Below, piece after piece: positions 53,102-61,821 of a stretch of 64,000 bases of DNA. Both the position numbers and the translations under genes were made by a program. The notes beneath the pieces were generated by a model. The model made no database searches, had not been told where the DNA came from, and was given only the letters and a program-made list of their open reading frames with translations. Every line of letters begins with the position of its first letter. Position 1 is the stretch's first letter. This DNA comes from DATFMP01 sp035266845 (GTDB lineage: Bacteria; SAR324; JACQKK01): assembly GCA_035266845.1 (NCBI GenBank), contig DATFMP010000102.1, positions 17,046 through 81,045 on the forward strand, read 5' to 3'.

Positions 53102-53545
53102 TTAGTCTTGCACCACGGGCAAGCCCTGTTGCTCCCACGCGGCGATGCCGCCGGTGACGTCGACCAGGTGTGTGTAACCCATCCTCTGCAGAATCGTCAC
53201 CGCGAAGGAACTGCGATTGCCCGAATGGCAATACACGACCAAGTGGGCATCCTTGTTCGGCAGCGCCTGGGCGGCCAGCCCTTCCAGCCGATCCAGTTCC
53301 AGGTTCATCGCGCCCTGCAGGTGGCCGGACTGGAACTCGGCCGGGGTGCGCACATCCACCAGGACCGCTTTGGGGTCGGTCTGCAGGAACTCCTGGGCCG
53401 CAGTAGGGCCGAGATACTGGATCGCGTGAGTGGTGCTCCCCGCGTCGGCACCAACGTCTGGCCGTAGCGCCAGATAGCCTGCCGCGACAAGGATCACCGC
53501 CGCGGACACGTAGATCAGCGCGCGACGTCGGGACGTTGCTTTCAT
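53102..53545 (-). CDS. Exported or membrane-anchored rhodanese-like protein
   Basis: A 147-residue protein. ATG 53545 has AGGAG upstream. An N-terminal helix (ALIYVSAAVILVAAGYLALR) anchors or exports it. A single rhodanese domain covers about 45-140, with active-site loop YCHSGNRSS (catalytic Cys in the CHSGNR loop) and AVLVDVRTPAEFQSGHLQGA. It can transfer sulfane sulfur in the periplasm. It is separated from its neighbours by the IS relic on one side and a long gap on the other. Confidence 0.88.
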   Translation of the reverse strand: MKATSRRRALIYVSAAVILVAAGYLALRPDVGADAGSTTHAIQYLGPTAAQEFLQTDPKAVLVDVRTPAEFQSGHLQGAMNLELDRLEGLAAQALPNKDAHLVVYCHSGNRSSFAVTILQRMGYTHLVDVTGGIAAWEQQGLPVVQD

Positions 53546-54278
53546 GCGAGCACTCCTGCCGAAGAGGGTTGGGGACCCGGCGGACCAATCCGATGACGGT
53601 GGGAGGTGCCATGCGTCGCGCACCCTTACCCCACCGGCGGCTCCCGATGCTTTCAAGGTGCCCCAATCCCGGCCAACCGTCGGTGACAATATTCCAGAAG
53701 TACGTTGCCTCCGGGTTGGCACCCACCTCGCCACGGGGGGCGCCAGCGCCGGATCCCGGCGCGCCGGGTGGTGTGGCACCGCCGCTGACCGTGGGACGCG
53801 CGGCCGGGCTCCGGTCTTGCGTTGAACCGCTAGCGCAGAAGTGTCACAACTACAGTTACGCAACGAAGGGTGATGCCGGAGCACAGCGGCCTTGCCGCTG
53901 CACGGACCGTCGCGCGCATGGGACAGACGGGTGTGATAGCTTGTTGCCACAGCAGAGGTTGTCGGACATCGGGCGAAGCGGCCCGCAGTCGCCATGGCTG
54001 CGGCTTGTGACCGACGCGAATGTGCCGCACGCCGATGCCGGGTCGTGGCGGTGCCACGGCTTGATATAGCGCAAAGCCCCCCTGGGCGGGCGCGCGCAGA
54101 ATAGAGCCGGGCCAAGGCAAGCCGCGTGGGCGCAGCGCCGCGGGAAGGCTGATGCACGCAGGTTCAGCCCGGCAGTTTCATGCAGGGCATATCGGCATGG
54201 CGCCCGCGTGACGCCATTCCCACCATCCCGGCATATCACCTTGAATCAATTGCCATTCATTGGAGTCAGGATAAGCTC
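53546..54278. other. Gene-poor gap of about 730 bases
   Basis: No intact gene is seen. A plus-strand stretch near 53835-53900 encodes AQKCHNYSYATKGDAGAQRP followed by CRCTD, spaced like the zinc-ribbon start of some transposases, but it is too short and too weak to name. The gap may be a decayed insertion next to IS relic B. Confidence 0.45.
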
Positions 54279-55349
54279 ATGGCAAAGACCTACAACATTC
54301 TGATCATGGGAGCCTCCTATGGCTCTCTGCTCGCCATCAAGCTGGTGCTCGCAGGGCACACGGCCAAGCTGGTCTGTCTGCCGCACGAGGCGGAACTCAT
54401 CAACAAGGACGGCATCCGGGTGCGGATGCCGGTCAAGGGCCGCGAGGGCCTCGTGGAACTGGACTCCCGCCAGGCTCCAGGCTCCGTATCCGCCGCGGGT
54501 ACGTCCGAGGTGAATCCGGCCGATTACGACCTGGTCGTGCTGGCCATGCAGGAGCCCCAGTACAAGTCTCCCGGCGTGCGGGAACTGCTGGATGCCGTGG
54601 CCAAGGCGAAGGTACCGTGCATGTCCATCATGAATATGCCGCCTCTGCCCTACCTGGCTCGCATTCCCGGTGTGGATACCAAGACCCTGCGGCACGCCTA
54701 TACGGAACCCGAGGTGTGGGACAATTTCGATCCTGCTTACATGACTCTGTGCAGCCCGGATCCCCAAGCGTTCCGTCCTCCCGAAGAGCCCGTGAACGTG
54801 CTGCAGGTCGCGCTCCCCACCAACTTCAAGGCGGCGCGCTTCGATTCCGACGCGCACACCGCGATCCTGCGCCAGTTGGAGGCGGACATCGAGGCCATCC
54901 GCTTCGACACCGGCGATGGCAAGGTGGAACTGCCGGTGAAGCTCAAGGTGCACGAATCGGTGTTCGTGCCCCTGGCGAAATGGAACATGCTGGTCGCGGG
55001 CAACTATCGCTGCGTGCAGGACGGTGGCATGCGTTCCATCAAGGATGCAGTGCACAGCGATCTCGAGCGCTCGCGCGGGGTCTACGACTGGGTGGGCAAG
55101 CTGGTGCGCTCTCTCGGGGCGGCCCCGGACGACCAGGTGCCGTTCGAGAAGTACGCGAACGCTGCGAAGGGTCTGGTGAAGCCCTCCTCGGCCGCGCGGG
55201 CGCTCTTTGGCGGCGCACCCAACATCGAGCGGGTGGACAGCCTGGTGAAGACCATCGCCGAGCAGAAAGGCATGCACCTGGACGATCTGGACGAAACGGT
55301 GCGCTTGGTGGATGCCCAGCTCGAGATCAATCGGAAGCAGGCCTCCTAA
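54279..55349 (+). CDS. Ketopantoate reductase-like (ApbA/PanE) dehydrogenase
   Basis: A 356-residue NAD(P)-binding protein. The N-terminus KTYNILIMGASYGSLLAIKL gives a GxSxGS nucleotide loop, weaker than the canonical GxGxxG. PADYDLVVLAMQEPQYKSPG is the middle strand. The helical C-domain has KLKVHESVFVPLAKWNMLVA, which aligns with the ketopantoate reductase substrate region. It is longer than typical PanE (about 300 residues), so it may be a related oxidoreductase and not the pantothenate enzyme. No operon partner is apparent. Confidence 0.7.
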   Translation: MAKTYNILIMGASYGSLLAIKLVLAGHTAKLVCLPHEAELINKDGIRVRMPVKGREGLVELDSRQAPGSVSAAGTSEVNPADYDLVVLAMQEPQYKSPGVRELLDAVAKAKVPCMSIMNMPPLPYLARIPGVDTKTLRHAYTEPEVWDNFDPAYMTLCSPDPQAFRPPEEPVNVLQVALPTNFKAARFDSDAHTAILRQLEADIEAIRFDTGDGKVELPVKLKVHESVFVPLAKWNMLVAGNYRCVQDGGMRSIKDAVHSDLERSRGVYDWVGKLVRSLGAAPDDQVPFEKYANAAKGLVKPSSAARALFGGAPNIERVDSLVKTIAEQKGMHLDDLDETVRLVDAQLEINRKQAS

Positions 55350-55661
55350 GCACGCCGCTTTCTTCATGAAGCAGCCCGTCCGCGGTCACGTGGACGGGCC
55401 GATCGCCAAAGTCTCGCTGCGTCGCGGGCACCCGCCCCGATGCAGCGCCATTACGCCCCACCGCACTGGCTGCACCCACGTCGCGCGTCCCGCTATCCCC
55501 GGCCCCTGGCGTGCCTCCGGCGCGCTCCTTCCGTAGGCCCCGAACCTGAATTTCGCCGCGCGCGGTCCCACCCCTGCGGATCCGCAAGGTCCCGTTAGTT
55601 CGCCAAGCCGCAGCCTGCGCGGTCTGACGGCCGCATGTCCCCGTCAACGTCCGCCGGACTT

Positions 55662-55678
55662 TGCCCAATGATTGGGCA
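55662..55678. promoter_or_regulatory. NtrC-like operator palindrome
   Basis: TGCCCAAT-G-ATTGGGCA, a perfect 8-1-8 palindrome of 17 bases. NtrC sites are 17-bp dyads near TGCACC-N5-GGTGCA. Here the TGC...GCA ends are kept and one pair differs. It lies about 100 bases upstream of the -24/-12 site, a usual distance for a sigma-54 enhancer. Confidence 0.5.
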
Positions 55679-55773
55679 GTCCGTCCCATAGCTGCCGCGA
55701 TTTCGTACAGCTACGCCTCCCAAGGTACATCACCGCCCAGCGCAAGTGCCTGGAATCACAGGCGCTCGCGGCA

Positions 55774-55789
55774 TGGCTCGCGTGATGCA
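55774..55789 (+). promoter_or_regulatory. Sigma-54 (RpoN) -24/-12 promoter candidate for urtA
   Basis: TGGCTCGCGTGATGCA has GG and GC separated by exactly 10 bases and fits TGGCAC-N5-TTGCA at most positions. It lies about 110 bases upstream of the urtA ATG at 55901. Together with the palindrome at 55662 it suggests nitrogen-controlled expression. Confidence 0.5.
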
Positions 55790-55900
55790 GAATGCCGTGG
55801 TGTCCACACTGAGAGCATTCGGGGGATGCGGGATCAACGTGCCCTGGGGAGCCGCACAATCCCACCGCTTTCGACAAATCGCATGCGAACGAGGAACCAC

Positions 55901-57229
55901 ATGCCACGACTCAAGTCCGTCCGGCCGCCCTACCAGTTGGGGCTGAATCTACTCTTCACTCTCGCTATCATGGCGGTCTTTGCGCTTCCCACGCCGGTCC
56001 GGGCCGCTGGCACCATCAAGGTCGGCATTCTCCATTCGCTCTCCGGCACGATGGCCATCAGCGAGACCTCGCTGAAGGACGTTGCGCTGATGACCATTGA
56101 GGAGATCAACAAGCACGGCGGCGTGCTCGGCAAGAAGCTCGAGCCCATCGTGGTCGACCCGGCCTCCAACTGGCCGCTCTTCGCGGAAAAGGCGCGCGAG
56201 CTCCTGCAGAAGGACAAGGTGGCCGTCGTGTTCGGTTGCTGGACTTCGGTCTCCCGCAAGTCCGTGCTGCCGGTGTTCGAGGAGCTGAACGGGCTGCTGT
56301 TCTACCCCGTGCAGTACGAGGGCGAGGAGTCGTCCTACAACGTGTTCTACACCGGGGCCGCGCCCAACCAGCAGGCGATTCCCGCGGTGGAATACCTGAT
56401 GAGCAAGGACGGCGGAAGCGCCAAGCGCTTCGTGCTGTTGGGCACGGACTATGTGTACCCGCGCACGACCAACAAGATCCTGCGGGCATTCCTGCACTCC
56501 AAGGGCGTCAAGGATTCGGACATCTGGGAAACCTACACGCCGTTCGGGTTCAGCGACTACCAGACCATCGTGGCGCGCATCAAGAAGTTCGCCACCGGCA
56601 AGCGCACGGCCGTGATCTCCACCATCAACGGCGACTCCAACGTGCCGTTCTACAAGGAGCTGGCCAACCAGGGCATCAAGGCCTCCAATATTCCCGTGAT
56701 GGCCTTCTCCGTGGGTGAGGAGGAGTTGCGCGGGGTGGACACCAAGCCTCTCGTGGGCCACCTGGCGGCGTGGAACTACTTCATGTCCCTCAAGACGCCG
56801 GAGAACAAAGCCTTCGTGAAGGAGTGGGAAGCCTACGTGAAGGAGCACCACCTGCCGGGTGGCTCCAAGCGCGTCACCAACGACCCCATGGAAGCCACCT
56901 ACATCGGCATCCACATGTGGGCCCAGGCCGTGGATCAGGCCGGCACGACGGACGTGAATGCGGTGCGCCAAGCCCTCGGCTACCAGCACTTCGAGTCGCC
57001 GTCCGGCTTTGACGTGCACCTGGACGAGAAGAACCACCACCTGTGGAAGCCGGTGTTCATTGGTGAGATCCAGTCCAACGGCCAGTTCGATGTGGTCTGG
57101 AAGACCAAGGGCCCCGTCCGCGCGCAGCCCTGGAGCAAATACGTGCCGGACAGCGCCAAGAAGAAAGCCGACTGGACCTTCCCCTGGGTCTGCGGCAACT
57201 GCACGAAAGGCAAGTACGCCATGAAGTAG
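55901..57229 (+). CDS. urtA: Urea ABC transporter substrate-binding protein
   Basis: A 442-residue periplasmic binding protein. ATG 55901 follows GAGGA. A second ATG at 55883 is in frame. The signal region runs to APTPVRA-like cleavage near residue 37 (seen as LPTPVRAAG). The mature start TIKVGILHSLSGTMAISETS and the segments FGCWTSVSRKSVLPVFEELN, YPVQYEGEESSYNVFYTGA and MEATYIGIHMWAQAV are diagnostic for UrtA as opposed to amino-acid binding proteins. It delivers urea to UrtBC. A hairpin follows the gene, so it may be expressed above the rest of the operon. Confidence 0.95.
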   Translation: MPRLKSVRPPYQLGLNLLFTLAIMAVFALPTPVRAAGTIKVGILHSLSGTMAISETSLKDVALMTIEEINKHGGVLGKKLEPIVVDPASNWPLFAEKARELLQKDKVAVVFGCWTSVSRKSVLPVFEELNGLLFYPVQYEGEESSYNVFYTGAAPNQQAIPAVEYLMSKDGGSAKRFVLLGTDYVYPRTTNKILRAFLHSKGVKDSDIWETYTPFGFSDYQTIVARIKKFATGKRTAVISTINGDSNVPFYKELANQGIKASNIPVMAFSVGEEELRGVDTKPLVGHLAAWNYFMSLKTPENKAFVKEWEAYVKEHHLPGGSKRVTNDPMEATYIGIHMWAQAVDQAGTTDVNAVRQALGYQHFESPSGFDVHLDEKNHHLWKPVFIGEIQSNGQFDVVWKTKGPVRAQPWSKYVPDSAKKKADWTFPWVCGNCTKGKYAMK

Positions 57230-57247
57230 GCTCTGCCTGTGGAGCCC

Positions 57248-57270
57248 GCGGGGCCTGCGCTGGGCCCCGC
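57248..57270 (+). terminator. Hairpin between urtA and urtB, possible attenuating terminator
   Basis: GCGGGGCC (57248-57255), a 7-base loop, and GGCCCCGC (57263-57270) form an 8-bp GC stem 19 bases after the urtA stop. No U-tract follows, so partial termination or mRNA protection is more likely than full termination. Confidence 0.4.
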
Positions 57271-57375
57271 AACCACCGAGCACGGCAGGGTGGCGGGCCG
57301 GTTCCTGATCCAGACTCGGGCATCGGCCCGCCGCCTTCCCCCAATCCACCAACCTTCTGCGAGCCTCCCTCCGCC

Positions 57376-59025
57376 ATGCTGATCCGCACCGCCCGCCGCG
57401 TCGCCCGCTGGCTGCCCCTGGCGCTGCTGCTGATCCTGCCCGCGTTGGTTTCCGCCGCCTCGCCGGCCGTCCCGCCGGAGGTGGCGCAGGCCGTGCGCAA
57501 GTTGGGCAGCGACGACCGCGATACCATCCTGGTCGGCGTGGACAAGCTGGGCGAACTGAGCGATGCGGCCGCATTGCCCGCGCTGGAAGCCCTGATGAAC
57601 GGCAATCTGCGCACCCTGCCCGATGGCCGCGTCGTCATCGCGGACGACGACAAGGGCATCGTCACCGACGCGCTCACCGGTGCCCAGCAGTCTGCCAAAG
57701 GGCTGCAGCTCAACGAACCGATCATCAACAACCGGGTGCGCCGCGAGTTGGAGCCGGTCATGGCGCAGTTGCGCCTCGGCGCGGCCAATCCCGAAGTGCG
57801 CCTGGCCGCCGCGCGCAATCTGGCGGCCCAGCCCGACCCCGACCAGGCCCCGCGCATCCGCGCCGCCCTGGCCAAGGAGACCGTACCGGAGATCCGCTCG
57901 CTGCTAACCGTGGCCCTGGCCCGGTTGGACCTGCAGTCCAGCGATGCCAGGACGCGCCTCACCGCGGTGCAGGAGTTGCGCGATTCCGGCCGGGTGGACG
58001 TGAAGGCCGACCTGGAGAACCTCATCGCCACGCTGCCCAACGGCGCGCCCGGGGAGCCCGACCCGGAAGTGCGCGCCGCAGCGGTGGCCGGCATCAAGTC
58101 CATCGATCACCGCCAAGCCTGGATCAGCGCTGCGGGCAACTTCATCTATGGCCTCAGCCTGGGCAGTGTGCTGCTGCTGGCGGCCCTGGGGCTGGCCATC
58201 ACGTTCGGGCTGATGGGCGTGATCAACATGGCCCACGGCGAGATGCTGATGCTGGGGGCTTACGCCACGTACGTGGTGCAGGGGCTCTTCCAGACCTATC
58301 TGCCCGGCGCCTTCGATTGGTACCTGCTGGCCTCTCTGCCCGCCGCGTTCATCGTGTGCGCGGTGGCGGGCATCGTGCTGGAGCGGGGCGTAATTCGCTT
58401 CCTGTACGGCCGGCCGCTGGAAACGCTGCTGGCCACCTGGGGCATCAGCCTGATCCTCATCCAGAGCGTGCGCATGGTCTTCGGCGCGCAGAACGTGTCC
58501 GTGGCCAATCCGTCGTGGCTCTCGGGCGGCTACCGCCTGCTGCCGGGCCTCGTGCTGCCCTATAACCGCATGGGCATCGTGGTGCTGATGATCGTCACCG
58601 TGACCGGCGTATGGCTGCTGCTGCAGCACACGCGGCTGGGCCTGCACGTGCGGGCCGTCACGCAGAACCGGCCCATCGCCGCGGGCATGGGCATCCGCAC
58701 CAACCTGGTGGACATGTGGACCTTTGCCCTGGGCTCCGGCGTGGCCGGCTTGGGCGGGGTGGCCCTCTCGCAGATCGGCAACGTGGGCCCGGAGCTGGGC
58801 CAGTCCTACATCGTGGACTCGTTCATGGTGGTGGTGCTGGGGGGCGTGGGCAAGGTCGTGGGCGCGGTGATCGGCGCCATCGGGCTGGGCGTGGTCTCCA
58901 AGTTCATCGAGCCCTTCTCCGATGCCGTGATCGCCAAGATCGTGGTGCTCACCTTCATCATTCTGTTCATTCAGAAGCGGCCGCAGGGGCTGTTCGCCCT
59001 TAAGGGCCGCACGGCGGAGACATGA
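57376..59025 (+). CDS. urtB: Urea ABC transporter permease UrtB
   Basis: A 549-residue permease. A signal-like N-terminus (LPLALLLILPALVSA) and a periplasmic HEAT-like helical domain (about 30-240, with SDDRDTILVGVDKLGELSDA and PEIRSLLTVALARLDLQSSD) precede the membrane domain (about 255-549). The membrane domain opens GLSLGSVLLLAALGLAITFG and MGVINMAHGEMLMLGAY, typical of LivH/UrtB proteins. The extended N-terminus is a feature of this UrtB class. The gene is 146 bases from urtA and 31 from urtC. Confidence 0.94.
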   Translation: MLIRTARRVARWLPLALLLILPALVSAASPAVPPEVAQAVRKLGSDDRDTILVGVDKLGELSDAAALPALEALMNGNLRTLPDGRVVIADDDKGIVTDALTGAQQSAKGLQLNEPIINNRVRRELEPVMAQLRLGAANPEVRLAAARNLAAQPDPDQAPRIRAALAKETVPEIRSLLTVALARLDLQSSDARTRLTAVQELRDSGRVDVKADLENLIATLPNGAPGEPDPEVRAAAVAGIKSIDHRQAWISAAGNFIYGLSLGSVLLLAALGLAITFGLMGVINMAHGEMLMLGAYATYVVQGLFQTYLPGAFDWYLLASLPAAFIVCAVAGIVLERGVIRFLYGRPLETLLATWGISLILIQSVRMVFGAQNVSVANPSWLSGGYRLLPGLVLPYNRMGIVVLMIVTVTGVWLLLQHTRLGLHVRAVTQNRPIAAGMGIRTNLVDMWTFALGSGVAGLGGVALSQIGNVGPELGQSYIVDSFMVVVLGGVGKVVGAVIGAIGLGVVSKFIEPFSDAVIAKIVVLTFIILFIQKRPQGLFALKGRTAET

Positions 59026-59056
59026 GCGTCCGCTGCGTCAGCCAGGGTTCGGCATC

Positions 59057-60238
59057 ATGAAGGATCGCCTGCTCGATTTCCACGGCCCGCGCGGGTGGAC
59101 GGCGTTGGCCGTGCTCGCGTTCTTCGGCCTCGTCGTGGTGCCGGCATTGAACCGGCTGCTGCCGGCAGCGAGCGGCCTGCACATCCCGGACTATCTGATT
59201 CCCCTGCTGGGCAAGTTCGTCTGCTACGCCATCGTGGCCCTGGCGCTGGATCTGGTGTGGGGCTATGGCGGCATCCTCAGCCTGGGGCACGGCGTGTTTT
59301 TCGCCCTGGGCGGCTATGCGATGGGCATGTACCTGATGCGCGCCATCGGCACGCAGGGCGTCTACCGCAGCAGCCTGCCCGACTTCATGGTGTTCCTGAA
59401 CTGGAAGGCCCTGCCCTGGTACTGGCACGGCTTCGAGTCCTTTCCGTTCGCGGCCGTGATGGTACTGGCGGTGCCTGGCGCATTGGCCTGGGTGTTTGGT
59501 TTCTTTGCTTTCCGCTCCCGCATTCGGGGCGTCTATTTTTCCATCATCACCCAGGCCATGACCTACGCGATGATGCTGCTGTTCTTCCGCAACGAGACGG
59601 GGTTTGGCGGCAACAACGGCCTGACGGACTTCAAGCAGTTGTTGGGTTTCACCCTCTCCGAGCCCTCCACCAAGCTGGGGCTGTATGTGGCCTCCGTGGT
59701 GGCGCTGCTCCTGTCGTATGCAGTGTGCCGGCTGGTCGTAACGTCGCGCACAGGCCGTGTGGTGCGTGCCGTCCGCGATGCGGAGCAGAAGGTGATGTTC
59801 ACCGGATACGATCCGGTGCGCTACAAGCAGTTCATCTGGGTCGTCTCGGCCATGCTGTGCGGCTTGGCCGGCGCGCTTTACGTGCCGCAGGTGGGCATCA
59901 TCAACCCCAGCGAGATGGCCCCGGCCAACTCCATCGAGATGGCGATCTGGGTGGCCGTGGGCGGCCGCGGCACCCTGGTTGGCGCCATCCTGGGCGCGGT
60001 GCTGGTGAACTGGGGCAAGACCTGGTTCACGGTTGCCTTCCCGGAGGCTTGGCTGTTCGTGCTGGGTGCTTTGTTCATCGCCGTCACGCTGTTCATGCCC
60101 GATGGCGTCGTGGGCCTCTTCACCACCGGCCGTCCGCGGCAGTTGCTGGCGCGCCTGCCCGTGCTGCGGGCCGGGCTGCCCAGGCCAGCGCCTGCCCCCG
60201 AACCACTCCCCGAGACATCGGAGGACGTGTCCCGCTGA
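59057..60238 (+). CDS. urtC: Urea ABC transporter permease UrtC
   Basis: A 393-residue LivM-type permease. It has about ten helices. Characteristic segments are LDLVWGYGGILSLGHGVFFA, FFAFRSRIRGVYFSIITQA, NETGFGGNNGLTDFKQL and VGGRGTLVGAILGAVLVNWG, the last two being shared by UrtC homologues. It pairs with UrtB to form the channel. The C-terminal tail (RPAPAPEPLPETSEDVSR) is polar and low-complexity. The next gene starts 34 bases on. Confidence 0.95.
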   Translation: MKDRLLDFHGPRGWTALAVLAFFGLVVVPALNRLLPAASGLHIPDYLIPLLGKFVCYAIVALALDLVWGYGGILSLGHGVFFALGGYAMGMYLMRAIGTQGVYRSSLPDFMVFLNWKALPWYWHGFESFPFAAVMVLAVPGALAWVFGFFAFRSRIRGVYFSIITQAMTYAMMLLFFRNETGFGGNNGLTDFKQLLGFTLSEPSTKLGLYVASVVALLLSYAVCRLVVTSRTGRVVRAVRDAEQKVMFTGYDPVRYKQFIWVVSAMLCGLAGALYVPQVGIINPSEMAPANSIEMAIWVAVGGRGTLVGAILGAVLVNWGKTWFTVAFPEAWLFVLGALFIAVTLFMPDGVVGLFTTGRPRQLLARLPVLRAGLPRPAPAPEPLPETSEDVSR

Positions 60239-60272
60239 TGCGCACCCACACCCCACCCGGAGCCCGGAACCC

Positions 60273-61067
60273 ATGACGGAACACCACGGCACGCTCGCGC
60301 CGGAGGCTGGGCCGCCGCCCGATACCAGCCACGGCATGATCCTCTATGCCGAGGGCATCACGGTCAGCTTCGACGGCTTCAAGGCCCTGGACGGCCTTAC
60401 GCTGTATCTGGCCGAGGGCGAGTTGCGCTGCATCATTGGCCCCAACGGCGCGGGCAAGACGACCCTGCTGGACGTGATCACCGGCAAGACCAAGCCCGAC
60501 GAGGGCTCGCTGTACTTCGGACAGCGGATCGACCTGCTGCGGATGGACGAACACCAGATCGCCACGGCCGGCATCGGGCGCAAGTTCCAGCGCCCCACCA
60601 TCTTCCCCGCGCACACGGTGCAGGAGAACCTGGAACTGGCCATGGCGCCGGACAAGCGGGTGTGGGTCAACCTCTTCGCCCGCACCAGCGCGGCGGAACG
60701 TGTCCACATCGAGCGAGTGCTGGAGCAGATCGGGCTGCAGAACGTGGCGCGCCGCCAGGCCGGCCTGCTGGCCCACGGCCAGAAGCAGTGGCTGGAGATC
60801 GGCATGCTGCTGATGCAGAATCCCCGCCTGCTGCTGGTGGACGAACCCGTGGCCGGCATGACGCACCAGGAGACGGAGCGCACTGCCGAATTGCTTCGTT
60901 CCCTGGCGGGCGAGCACACCGTGGTGGTGGTGGAGCACGACATGGACTTTGTGCGCAGCATTGCGCGCCACGTGACCGTGCTGCACGAGGGCCGGGTGCT
61001 GGTCGAAGGACCCATGGCGGAGGTGCAGCGCGATCCGCGCGTGGTAGAGGTCTACCTGGGGAGCTGA
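60273..61067 (+). CDS. urtD: Urea ABC transporter ATPase UrtD
   Basis: A 264-residue ATPase. ATG 60273 is chosen by position and by the Walker motif that follows. Walker A is IGPNGAGKTTLLDVITG, the signature region LLAHGQKQWLEIGMLLM has HGQKQ in place of SGGQ, which is normal in UrtD, and Walker B is RLLLVDEPVAGMTHQE. KFQRPTIFPAHTVQENLELAM is the Q-loop region of this subfamily. The stop is 2 bases before urtE. It drives urea uptake with UrtE. Confidence 0.95.
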   Translation: MTEHHGTLAPEAGPPPDTSHGMILYAEGITVSFDGFKALDGLTLYLAEGELRCIIGPNGAGKTTLLDVITGKTKPDEGSLYFGQRIDLLRMDEHQIATAGIGRKFQRPTIFPAHTVQENLELAMAPDKRVWVNLFARTSAAERVHIERVLEQIGLQNVARRQAGLLAHGQKQWLEIGMLLMQNPRLLLVDEPVAGMTHQETERTAELLRSLAGEHTVVVVEHDMDFVRSIARHVTVLHEGRVLVEGPMAEVQRDPRVVEVYLGS

Positions 61068-61069
61068 GC

Positions 61070-61765
61070 ATGCTGAAGATTGACCGCCTCAACCAGTTCT
61101 ACGGCGAGAGCCATACCCTGTGGGACGTCTCGCTGGACGTGCCACGTGGGCGCTGCACGTGCCTGATGGGTCGCAACGGCGTGGGCAAGAGCACGCTGCT
61201 GAAGGCCCTGATGGGTCTCATCTCCGTGCGCTCCGGCAGCATCCGCCTGGGGGACGACGAGCTGAGCGGCCGCTCCCCGGATGCCCGTGCGCGCATGGGC
61301 ATCGGCTACGTGCCCCAGGGACGCGATATCTTTCCGCAGCTCACGGTGGAGGAGAACCTGCTGGTGGGCCTCTCCGCCCGGCGCGACAAGGCCCGGCGCA
61401 TTCCCCCGCTCGTCTTCGAGTTGTTCCCCGTGCTGCGCACTATGCTGGGGCGGCGCGGCGGCGATCTTTCGGGCGGGCAGCAGCAGCAGCTCGCCATCGG
61501 GCGGGCGCTGGCCATGGGTCCCGACCTGCTGCTGCTGGACGAGCCCACGGAGGGCATTCAGCCCAACATCGTGCAGGAGATCGGCGATGTCATTACCCGG
61601 CTGAATACGGTAGAAGGACTGACCGTGCTGCTCGTGGAGCAGAAGGTGCCCTTCGCGCGGCGGGTGGCGCAGCACTTCTGCATCATGGACAAGGGGCGCT
61701 CCGTGGCCGCCGGCGAGATGACCGAGCTGAACGACCGCCTCATCGAGCAGCATCTGCAAGTGTGA
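61070..61765 (+). CDS. urtE: Urea ABC transporter ATPase UrtE
   Basis: A 231-residue ATPase. ATG 61070 follows the UrtD stop by 2 bases. Walker A is MGRNGVGKSTLLKALMG, the signature is DLSGGQQQQLAIGRALAM and Walker B LLLLDEPTEGIQPNIVQE. The Q-loop segment is GYVPQGRDIFPQLTVEENLL. These are diagnostic for UrtE. It completes the UrtABCDE importer. Confidence 0.95.
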   Translation: MLKIDRLNQFYGESHTLWDVSLDVPRGRCTCLMGRNGVGKSTLLKALMGLISVRSGSIRLGDDELSGRSPDARARMGIGYVPQGRDIFPQLTVEENLLVGLSARRDKARRIPPLVFELFPVLRTMLGRRGGDLSGGQQQQLAIGRALAMGPDLLLLDEPTEGIQPNIVQEIGDVITRLNTVEGLTVLLVEQKVPFARRVAQHFCIMDKGRSVAAGEMTELNDRLIEQHLQV

Positions 61766-61821
61766 CCCGCCCCCTCGCCGCGCCGCCGGTGGGGGCCGCT
61801 CCCTCCACCCCGGCCCATCCC

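Larger units (their letters stand above)
55350..55900. other. Regulatory gap before urtA
   Basis: About 550 bases without a gene. It carries the two elements listed separately (17-bp palindrome and -24/-12 site). The rest shows no RNA gene, riboswitch or mobile-element end that I can recognise. Confidence 0.5.

Noticed and set aside
53835..53900. Zinc-ribbon transposase start
   Set aside because: CHNYSYATKGDAGAQRPCRC has suggestive spacing but is too short, and no downstream transposase core is present.
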